From assembly GCA_964035795.1 (NCBI GenBank), contig OZ038322.1:8247345-8311344 (forward strand): a DNA stretch of 64,000 bases, read 5' to 3'. This document shows, piece by piece, positions 1 through 12,900 of this stretch. Below the pieces are notes generated by a model. That model searched no databases, had not been told where the DNA came from, and saw only the letters and a program-made list of their open reading frames with translations. The position numbers and the translations under genes are program-made. Each line of letters starts with the position of its first letter. The stretch's first letter is position 1. The stretch comes from Pterobdella sp. o SKG-2022 (Eukaryota; Annelida; Clitellata; Hirudinida; Piscicolidae).

Positions 1-178
1 GAATCAATATTTTTTATGAATTATATTACATTACTTTAGCTTTACTTTAATTTCAAAATTACGAGTTTTGAGAACAAAAATCTTTACTCGAACATAAGTA
101 AAAGGCAAAAAAAAACTTAATACATAGTTTTATGCTCCAAATTCAAAGTCTCCCATATTAAATTCCACTCTTTTCTAG

Positions 179-2564
<2,386 letters not shown>

Positions 2565-5393
2565 TAACGAGCTTTAAATATTCATTGTTTTATTTTATTT
2601 ATCTCTTTTCTAAATTACATCCATGAATAGGGCTATTTTATGTGATCATTTAAACTTTGATTATGATTCATCTATATTCCTTCAAAAGCTGCATTTTAGA
2701 TTTATTCTATTCTTTTTTAAATAATTGACAAAATTTAAAGCGCTGGTAATGAGAAGTTCTTCAAATCACGCTACGTTGGAATTTTATTTATCATGTAATT
2801 TTGAAATGTGTGTAGTTGTTAAACCCAGAAAATTATTCTTATAAATACAAGAAAGTTTTGTTGTAAGTTTTTGGTTTGATATTTATTTATCGAATAATCA
2901 CCGCATATTTATTGAATTTTTAAACATTTAATTTTCATTTATATTTATTTTTTGATTTTCCACTTTGCTTTCTTCCCTATTAAATTTTTTAAATATAACC
3001 AATAATTTATAAAAATTAGGGTACACTTCCATAAAGCAATATAAAAGTAAAGTATTATTGATAAATATAAAAAATAACAGTATTCATATATTTATTTCGA
3101 AAATTAATCAATCGAACTTATTAAACTAAATATGTTTCTACATTAGAAAGTTACTATTTCATAATGCATCAATCAGCCTGTAAGACTCTCTGCGACTAAA
3201 TCTACTAAAAATAAAAATATTTCATAAAGAATTTATAACTATTATTTTTATAGTTCCTTCAAAACTAAAAGTAATTCAAAGATTGTTTCAATCCAGTTCT
3301 CCTAGTTCTATTATTATAAAAGTTATAACTTTTGCTGAAAATATGGATTAACAACTTTTTCAGAAAATTTAACTTTTCAAGAGAAATTTTTCAATACATT
3401 TACTGAAGTCTAAGCCATACTTTTCGATAAGTCCAGCCTTTGCATGAAACGTTAGCTCTAAGTGTCAAAATTTCAGAATTTTTTTTCTGTTTCAATTCGT
3501 CTATAGTATTTTATATATGTCTGATCGATCGACAATCTTTTAGATTGGATGATCAAAAAAAATTTTTGAAGTCTTTTTTCACTGGGACCAGGAACGATGT
3601 CGATAATCATGTTGAGGTCTAGATGCAAACTCGGCATTTGAAACATGGTTAAAAAACCCTGTAAACACTCTAATGCCCACATAGGTGTTAATCAAAAAAA
3701 GAAACATACAAAGATCCGTTATCAGCGTTTATTACATCTATAAGGACTATCCAAACCTCCTCTTGAAGGAATATTAAGAACAGCGCAAAAGTGAGAAATA
3801 AAAATGAAGGCCGTGGAGGTTGCTTGTTCTTTAAATTGATGCGAATGACAGGTAGTGGTAAAGAAGCAGCGTGATGAAAGTGTTATCGAGACATTGAGGT
3901 GGATCAGCACGTCTGCTCCATAATCACATAATAAATATAATTTGGCCCCATGCAGAATAATAACGCTAATTGAAAGAAAGACAAAAGTGGAGCTTGTTTG
4001 GGAAGAAGGCAAAGATACTAGATCAAAAACTCAAACCTTCTTGAAAGACGTGACAAACTTCACAAGGAACTCAATTTTTCTTTTGGTTTTGTCACAAAAA
4101 GCGAGCGTCTGTTACTATGTTGAGCGCTTATCAATGAAGAAATATGAAAGGTCAGACAAAGCGTCTAGTTAACCTAAAAATAGGACAAAAGAATACACAT
4201 TAAATGAAGTTTATTAAAAGAAGGAACAAAGAGTGAAAGATTATGACCTTGAATTTAATAGTTATTCAATAGTTTCTAGACTTTACATTCACCATAAAAT
4301 ATAAATAGACAATAAAATGACTGCAAAGAAAAAAGCCCAAATAATAGCATTATTTTATTATTGCAAGTTAGAAATAAAACTATCGGGAAGTTAACCATAT
4401 AGATGGAAATTCACCCAAAGCTGTCATCATAATAGTTGTAAAGAGATGAGAGAAATGCTTGAAAGTTAGACAACATATCAATATAAAAGTGGGGAAAAGT
4501 ATAAATGGAGGCAAGGTTGAAAACTGAAACTTTCGGATGCTTGGAAAGACGATATAGTATTGGGGCTATTCAATGTATATAGAAATGACTAACGCTTTAT
4601 GATGAGGCTAAACTTAGTGAAAACCATAAATTTGTCTTTAATAAATGTATTGAAGAGGTCCTCATACAAATTTTAAGTTAAATTTTAGAAAAATATCCTT
4701 AAAAATACGATTTTTGTAGTAATACATTATAAGTACTATTCACTTATGAAAATTTTATTAATTAACTTTAAGTGGACTTTGCTGTTATAAAATTCTTGAG
4801 TTGAAGTATTGACATATAAATGAGAAAACTTTCATGAATGATTTGTATTAAATATAACTTTATCTACTTAAACGCTAAAACGTTCTGAAATCATTTATAT
4901 ATGAAGTTGATTATTAATCGTCAATCATAGAAAAAAATATTATAAATAAAACTATATTTACAAATTTGCTATTTTTAAGCAAAATTTCAACATGAGCTTG
5001 AAAATATAATATTTGATAACTAAATAATCAGTTTTTAAGAAGCGCCTTTAAACTTATGCAAGTATCGGTCGTAACCAAAAATATTGGTTTTCTATCAGTA
5101 GCAGTGCATTTTGAATCGTTTTAAAGATGTTTTAAAAAAAATATTATTGTGATATATTTACACTTAAATTTTATTTGAAAATAAAAAATTCAAACTAAAA
5201 ATTGGTTTTAAAATCATATGAAATGTTTATTTTCAGCAAATAAAAAGATATTGAAATCAAGAAATAAAATATATTCAAATTTTTGTATGGAATTGGTGTA
5301 ATGCTACAAAAAATGCAAAATCAATCGAAACAACGTTCTTTTCTACGAAGTTTAGAAAACAATAATGAAAATTATCAAAACTAAATTACTTTT
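2565..5393. other. Intergenic region between convergent Slo1 and WDR20
   Basis: About 2.8 kb of AT-rich DNA between two converging 3' ends. Small open frames (for example 3942-4172 +, 3722-4012 -) have no recognisable domain and no consistent splice pattern. A TTTATT at 5226-5231 (AATAAA on the minus strand) lies about 165 nt past the WDR20 stop and may be its poly(A) signal. The stretch 3590-4170 is less AT-rich than its surroundings and could be an old repeat, but I cannot assign it. Confidence 0.5.
5226..5231 (-). other. Candidate poly(A) signal for WDR20
   Basis: AATAAA on the minus strand about 165 nt downstream of the WDR20 stop codon. This is position and hexamer only; no transcript evidence. 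Confidence 0.3.
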
Positions 5394-8300
5394 TCAAAAA
5401 CTCACAGCACATTTTTCATTAAATTCTTTTATATTGTCTTTACCGTTATTCAGAGTAGCAGAGTCGTTAGTAGTTTTAGTTATATTGTTTGTATCCGTCA
5501 ATGCCGTAGATTTGGTATTATAAGAGCTTGTAGTTATATTTGTTTCATGACTGTTCAAACCTTTTTCGTCTTTATCAAGAGTGTTTGAAGTTTCGGTATT
5601 TTTTATATTATTATTTTGACAAGTGGTGCTATTCGTGGTGTTGGTACAAGCCAATTCATTATTTAATAAGGGGAAAGTTTTATTATCTTTGCAAATCGTG
5701 ACTGAAGAAAGCTTATTTGAGCTTGAAGTTAAACTCGAAATTGGTTTTCTAACGTGGTCGTTTCTGTTGATTGAAGTAGAAGTTGTGAGTGTTGTGGTAT
5801 TAGATGTAATAAAAGAGGTGGTGATGGTAGTAGTTGTGTTGGTGGAAGTGATGACGAACGTGGATTTGATATTGTTTGGAGGAGCGAGATTGCTATTTGA
5901 AAACACATCATTATTGAGAGCTTGTACATTGGGCTTATCAAACAAAGTATTAGCATTGACACCATTAACAGTATTACTTGCATTGGTGTTATTATAAACA
6001 GCGAAATAGTTATTTTTTGGTTTGGCATTAATTGGTAAAATAGTAGAGCTATTGGGACTGCTTGCACTTTTGATTGATAAGTCGTTTGAATGGGAAAAAT
6101 TGTTAGGAATATTATTGGCTACCTTGTTAGTTATATTCATCTTACTGGCGTTACTAGAATTAATCGTAATTGTTGTTGCGGGAATACTATTGTTATTACT
6201 GGTGGAATTATTTATAAAATTGTGTCGATTGGTTGGTCGAGACCACAGAAAAATTTGACCGTCTTGATCGGAAACTAAAAGAGAATTGGTGAGAAAAATT
6301 AAGCTATTTATTCGTTCTCGAGATATTCTTTTGCACGTTAAAGGCTCGATCAATGGGATTTGATTGAGACCTGGGCAAATGGAAGACCCCAAGTGCTTTT
6401 GAAAAAGTGTCTTGTTGCTGTTGAAATTGTTATTTTGGTTGTTGGTGGAAAGAGAGGCTGATGTTTTGAGATTTGATTTGATGCAGTTGTTGTTACTGTT
6501 GTTTTTACGGCTAAAAATGTTCGGAAGGGTCGAAGTACGATAAGACTTATTTTTCTTTTTTGATTTTTTCGGGGTGGTTGACGATGATTTACGATCCATA
6601 CTATTGTCATTACTTTTTGACATTGTGTTATTATTATCGTTGCTACTGTTGGAATGACAAGTTAGTTGCGCTGACGATCCTGAAGAGGAAGACAACGTTG
6701 ATGATGTGTTTAAGCAATTTGATGACAACGTTATTGTGGCATTTGTGGTGAGAGTGGTTGGTTTGCTAGGGGGTGCACTACCAGTAGATATTATCGTATT
6801 GGAGGCAGGGCTGGATTGACAAAAAGTAGCATTAGTGTTAAGTTTTTGCTTATTTGATTTATCTCCTGATACTGGTAGAGTATGAAAAGTAGATGCATCA
6901 ACACTGTTACAAGCAGTGGTGGTCGCTGTAGTGACGACAGCAGTCTGTTTCAAAACATCTTCCGTCAAATCCCATAAACAGATTTTGGTATCTTGGCCTG
7001 CTGACCCAAAACGATAATACTCTGTGATTGGAGGCTCATTCTCCGATATTGAGAGACCATAAGATGAACTGAGTCGACTGCGCCGATGTTTCCTTGGCTC
7101 AACAGCTCCTCTCATTATAGATTCAGGACTCATTCCTTTATAAGTCCCACGACATACATCGTCTTCTTCATCTTCATCACTCAAATCTGCTAGATCTCCC
7201 TCTACAAAAGAATTAAAGGGATCAAACGCCACTACATTCACCCAAGAACTGTGGCCTCGACCCCTGCATACAACCCTGTTTTCTAGGAATGAATAAACTG
7301 TAACCAAATCATCCTCTCCCCCTAGAACTATGTATTTGCCATCTGGACTCCAACATACACACAAAAACCCTCCAAAATAACTTTTAACTTGTGAAATAAA
7401 CTCGAAGTGATCAAAATTGAAAACTTTTAGAAATCCATCTTGACAGGCCATTGCAACAAATCTGCATAGATTGAAGAACCAAAATAAACATACTATTTGT
7501 ATGTAAACACTCATAAGAATAATTTCACTAACATTACATGCCTGAAACGCTCAATAAATCATAAACAACTGAAACCCATTGGTTGATGAAAAAATATGCT
7601 AAATTCACTGAACCTAGAGCAGGGAGAGAAAGCAAACTCATTGACACAACCACAGCCATCAATGGTCCATTTGTACATGGGGTTTCTAGTGCTTCGAGAT
7701 TTGCAAGTATGAACAGTAAAATTATCGCCTCCCTGTAGATAAGCAATGTTTCGATTGACAATCTCAAAATTTTGACATAAACCTAGAAAATTTCTTGAAA
7801 TTATGAAATGCATAAATTACTTTGAAAAGTTGGTAGTTGGGAGGGCTAGGACCACAGGGTAAATCTTCATCATATATGTACAAATTTCCACTAGCATGAG
7901 CTACCAAAAACTTATTAGAAGAGTTTGGTAACCATTTGATACATGTAACCTTTTTGCTGTCTATTGACCTCTGTTGGAATTGATTAACAGGATAACGTTA
8001 TTCAAGCTTTTTAAATTCTTTATCTCATCTACATTTAATTAAAATATTGATACTTCATTCCACCTATAGCTCAGTTGGTAGAACATAGAACTAATTATTT
8101 GAAGTTGCTGGGTTAGTCCCATGTTGGGTCAACAGATAGCTCCTGTTTTTGCTACTCTAAAGTTGTAGCAAGGCCCATTGAGCTATATTTCAAAACGCTA
8201 TATGAATACAACTTTACTTAAGCACTACCTTACATTAAATTCTGCAAGCCCCCTTGTAATTTATAGATAAAACTCATGTTTTATACTATCAATTTTTAAA

Positions 8301-9493
8301 CCATCATTTAATTAAAGACCATGGTTTCAAAAAAATAAGATATAAACTATCACACATTCCACAAAACAAATGATCATTATATCTAGTTGTTTTGAGCTGA
8401 CTCATAATAAGCCATTTCCTAGCTGTTTCTAAATGTAACTCTATTAAATCCTTTTTAAGGCTTTATAAATACAATAATTTAAATAATCAGCTATGAAGTG
8501 CAAATGCGTAAAAATTCTTCATTTTTATGAAAAAAAAAAGATGTTTTATGTAAAAGTCAAAAGTCCTGATACTTTTCAAAATGGAAATTACAAAAACCTT
8601 AAAACTAAATTGTTAAACTTTTAAATTTAATTATAAAATAAAAACCAAAGCTCACATCTTCATTGAAAAGTTTAGAATTCTCTTTGGAAATAGGATAAAT
8701 GAGTTGAATTTGACCAGCTGAAAAACCAATTACTAGATGTAATTTATCTCTAAAGGAATGGTTGAAGTCATGACAAGTAGGTGAAGTTCCTCTATATAGA
8801 CGTTTGTCTATTGGGATTGTGTTGTCCTGTCCCTGATAAATTAAAGTAAAAGCAACTTTTCAATTTGAAATTTTACTAAGAAACTATCTATTATTGGAAA
8901 TTTCAATAAGTGTAGCTTTGCTTCAAGTATTTCTATAAAAATAATAAAACAAAAGTATTCAGCTTCAAATATGGAAATTAAATCAAAAAAATTTTTTTTA
9001 GAATCTTAACTTAATGAAAAAACAAAGTGATATACTCAGAACAAAATTTTTAAAAACTTTCCTATAAACAGTAAATAAAGCATTCAAAAATTAATGAAAC
9101 TAAAGTTGAAAAAAATGTATAATTGAAAAATAATTTTTCAAGTTTTATAGTTTTAAATAGTATATTAATATTAAAAATTTAGAAGTACATCATATGAAAA
9201 AAACAAACCTTTTTGAGACCATGAAAAGGATAAACGTAAACTTCTCGGCCATAATTGAAACACAATTTGTCTTCACCATCATCCATTTCATTGGCCTGAA
9301 TGAGGGACACTTTGACTGGAAGGATGGTATCATTACTGATTCCTCCTACATTACAAGGGCCGTTGTTGATTGAAACTCGGTTAGATTTTGCATAATCCAA
9401 ACAATTTGAAAATTTATAAACTCCTTCTCTTGTAGCAAATTGTGTGCGAATATCCCCCGCTTCGTAATTAGGATCTACTGGACTTCGAGACAT
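5394..9493 (-). CDS. WDR20: WDR20 homolog, WD40 cofactor of USP12/USP46 deubiquitinases
   Basis: Exons (minus strand): 9209-9493, 8656-8832, 7821-7970, 7614-7732, 5394-7461; 933 codons with the stop, all phases closed, all introns GT-AG. WDR20 is a WD40 beta-propeller that binds and activates the USP12/USP46-WDR48 deubiquitinase. Matches in order: IRTQFATREGVYKF and KLCFNYGREVYVYPF (exon 1); PIDKRLYRGTSPTCHDFNH and GFSAGQIQLIYPISKE (exon 2); KVTCIKWLP and FLVAHASGNLYIYD (exon 3); FTVHTCKSRSTRNPMYKW (exon 4); ACQDGFLKVFNFD, LCVCWSPDGKYIV, GGEDDLVTVYSF, YRFGSAGQDTKICLWDLTED, and later IPLIEPLTCKRISRER (exon 5). At about 932 residues it is far longer than the human protein (about 570). The extra length is Asn/Ser/Thr-rich low complexity between the WD repeats and especially after the last propeller strand (FLWSRPTNRHNF). 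Start ATG at 9491-9493 follows from the homologous N-terminus. Confidence 0.95.
8061..8185 (+). repeat. tRNA-derived SINE-like element, copy 1 (in WDR20 intron 2, antisense to the gene)
   Basis: Contains an RNA polymerase III A-box-like segment (TAGCTCAGTTGGTAGA, 8067-8082) and a degenerate B-box (GGGTTAGTCCC, 8110-8120) at tRNA spacing. The acceptor and T stems do not pair properly, so it is not a working tRNA. It aligns over the tRNA-like part and about 20 nt beyond it with the minus-strand copy at 20486-20598, so the shared unit is longer than a tRNA. A small hairpin (GCTAC...GTAGC, 8151-8169) follows. Confidence 0.55.
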
Positions 9494-9998
9494 TGGACTA
9501 GGCGGGTCGCGATAATTCGATATAATTTAATTCCATTTGAAACTAAACATTATACTTAAAACTTTCATAAAAGTCGTTTTTATTTAAACTTTCAGCTCAT
9601 TTCAAACAGGTAAGCGGTGATAGGTTCATAGATAAATTTTATTTACGTTTGCGGAAACATTAAATGCACTTTTAACTCAATTAATATTGGAAAACATTTT
9701 GCAAATCTGTATTAATTTCAAGTGCACAAATCTACATTCAATTTTGAAATCATTTTTTAGGACAATATTTTGAAACTTTGAAATTAATTTAACTTTTATA
9801 AATCGAGTTAAGCAGTTTAATTTTTATTGGAAACACTGATTTTCAAATTTCATGAAATTTATAATTTTTAGCATAGATAGCCATCATGCAAGACATAAAC
9901 TAAAATTTTGGAATTTATAGATAAAACTTGATTGAAGAAAACACAAAACATGAACCAAATGTAACTCATGAGAGTTCATCTAAAACGATTATATTACT
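9494..9998. other. Gap between WDR20 start and hnRNP L stop (same strand)
   Basis: 505 bp of AT-rich sequence. It must hold the WDR20 promoter/5' UTR and the hnRNP L 3' UTR. A minus-strand AATAAA (9998-10003) overlaps the hnRNP L stop codon. I see no other coding potential. Confidence 0.5.
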
Positions 9999-12900
9999 TT
10001 ATTTCTTTTCAACAGTAGCTTTTTCATTTTCTGAATGATCATTTACTTCTTTACTTTGTGCTTCATTGGCATTGATAGCGCTATTTTTTTCATTTGTCTT
10101 AGAACCATCCTTTGCTCTATCTCCAGTATACGTGAATGAATTCTTAATCTGAACATCAGAGAAACAAAACTTGAGGATGTAAGGATTCTTGCCAACTATG
10201 AAATAGGTTGATTTTAATGATAATTTTATAATTATGAAAACAGAATTATTGAAATTTTACTATAAACACCTATCCAAACCATGCTATCACGGAAAAAGAC
10301 AACGATGAATACAATTTTGTATAATCAATTTTTATAGTTCTTAAAATAAAATCACGAAAAATAACGTTGATTTTTTTTGCATACTCTTGAAAAAAAAGAG
10401 CATGATTGCAAAGTTAAAACTGGAACACTCACATGGATTGGGTAGAGGGGTGTGGTTGCAAATAACAAGGGCCTCTACAGCGTCATTTTTGTTATCAAAT
10501 TCTATCAAACCAGTTGAGCTTTTCTGGGCTGTCAAATAAAATTGAACTATTTATAAATCTAAGTCAAAGTTTTCAAGCATGACTTTTTTTTCTACTACTA
10601 TCCAATTAATGAGTGAAACATTGAATTAAACTATTATATATTAAGTGAAATAAATAATAGACTTTTAGTTGGAAAGAACTTGATTTTGATTGGTATCTTC
10701 ATATGAGCATTTGCAAACACCTGAAATCATAATGAATAATGAATAAGAGACAAAGAAAAAAAAACGAAATGCATTCACCTTAATCAGATCATCTTCCGTC
10801 ATATTAGGTGGAGCATTGAAAAAGTACAAGATCTTAGAAGATGAGTGGATACGTACTTGAGAACATTAGTTAAGGAGGATTTTTTTGATCTTGGAAAAAC
10901 TTTTATGAAAAAGTATCTAACTATACAATAAATAACTCTCAAAACAATTTAAATTAGCTTTTCAAGATACACTAGAGTATCGAAACGGACTTGGAACAAA
11001 AAACTGAAAACAATATATTTATGAATGAACATGTATAAAGGATATGGTTCTTGGAAGCAGCTTCAGGAGTAGTGAACCTATTGTTCCTGTTGCCCATGAA
11101 ATCAACAAAAGAAGGAGTGTGATCAGGAAGTTCAGCAGGCGATGGCACATCCTGGATGAAGGCCTGCTTTGAACACCTGAAAATTATTTAATTGTAATTT
11201 AATAAAAATTAATGAAATAAAAAACTTTTAATAAAATAACTAACCCAATGAGTATTTTTCTGCCAAATAGGAAAGTTCCATTAAGAGCATTGGCAGCCCT
11301 CTCACATGAAACATAATCTCCTAATTGAACCATGGCAACACCTCCACGACTCTTTAAGAATTTCACTCTGACAACATTGCCATATAAGCAAAACAGATTG
11401 AAAACTTTGTGACAATTCATTAGGTTATAATCCAGCCCATACACCATCATTACTGATCCCTGAATGAATGAATAAAAATTAGAATAAAAGCTAATGTATG
11501 GATGATTCCAAAGAGCAATTAGAACAAGACACCACCTGTTGGAGCATGGGAGGAACAGCTCCCATGGCCTCATCAGGGTCGAATGGTGCATCCTCCATCA
11601 TCATCAGACCTCCCCCACTGACCATCATAGGAGGGTACTCACTTCTGCCACCCCTTCCCTCATTAAACCCTCCTCTTCCCCCTCTAAAAGGACCTCCTCT
11701 ATTACCTCTAAATCCCCCTCTGAGCTCAAAAGGTGCACCTTCATGCATAGGGGGACGGAAGGATGGATGGTTGGGTGGGTAGTTTGGGGGTCCTCTATCA
11801 TCTTCAAACTTCCCCTTTGGATGATCCTAGTTGAATAATTAAAATCATGATATTTTCTACAAGTTTGGCATTATAAGATAATAATAGTTAATCTAACATA
11901 TCTATGAGGCATTCCTCCCCTATATCTGAATGGGGGACCTTGAGGTTGTTCAATGGGAGGCTGGTTCCTATAGAAGCCGTCATCAAAGTTGTCCCTTTGA
12001 GGGAAGTTTTGAGGGTGATCCTGTGGAGGGCGTGAATTGAAGTTGGATGGGTAGTTTTGTTGTAGTGCATGTTGAGGTGGAAAGCTTTGCTGAGGTTGTT
12101 GAGGTGGCTTTTGTTGTGGAGGAATTGTCATTTGTGACTCATTCCTATTATCTGAAAAAAAAAGAAAAACTCACAATTAAATATGTAATAACGTAAATTC
12201 AAAATGCTTTACCATTGTAATCATTTCCCTCAATAGCTGATGATGCATGGTTGAACTTGGGATCAGGCAGCAATGCTTGAAACTTGGAGTCTTTTCCTTA
12301 TCAATCACATAATAATGCAAATATAAATTATTCATCCAATAGCTTTAAAAAAAATCAAAGAAAAAAAGTAAAAAGACTAAAATGAACTAGAAGAAATAAA
12401 AATTGTTCAATCTTCCAATGCTTCTTCCTTGAGATATAATTTTATGTCTTATTTGAACATTTTATTTTCATTAAATTTCTTTTACTGAGCAGTTATTTGT
12501 AAGAGCATCATAGTTTGGGTAATCTTCAATGGCTTTGTATCTTTTGGGAGACCTGTAAAGGTTTGTTTCAAATTTGATATATTTCAAAGTGAAGTTTAGA
12601 ATAATTTCATAATAGATGAAAACACAAACAAGCAGACACCAAATGTTTTTATTTTTAATTTTTTTTAAACTTATTTATCAAGTTCTTGAATTTTATAACA
12701 TTCCTTACATTTTGATGCTTCACTAATCTTATTAAGAATTCATGTTAATGTTAATGAAGATTTTTTATGAAATTTGATTAGAGTTTATTTGGATTGGTGT
12801 AAGTATTCATTACTGTGCTTCAAACAAGGTTTATATCATCACAATAGTCATTTGATATTTCACTTTTATGCATCAAGTCCTCTTACTGAAATATATGACT

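Noticed and set aside
3722..4172. Overlapping ORFs on both strands
   Set aside because: No domain, no splice pattern and open on both strands; not supportable as a gene.
5623..6278. Plus-strand ORFs of 62-124 codons
   Set aside because: Antisense shadows of the Asn/Thr-rich low-complexity part of WDR20.
8061..8133. Functional tRNA gene
   Set aside because: A- and B-boxes are present, but the acceptor stem and T-stem do not pair; better explained as a SINE.
11498..11838. Plus-strand Pro-rich ORFs and overlapping minus frames
   Set aside because: Shadows of the hnRNP L RGG-like exon 11536-11826.
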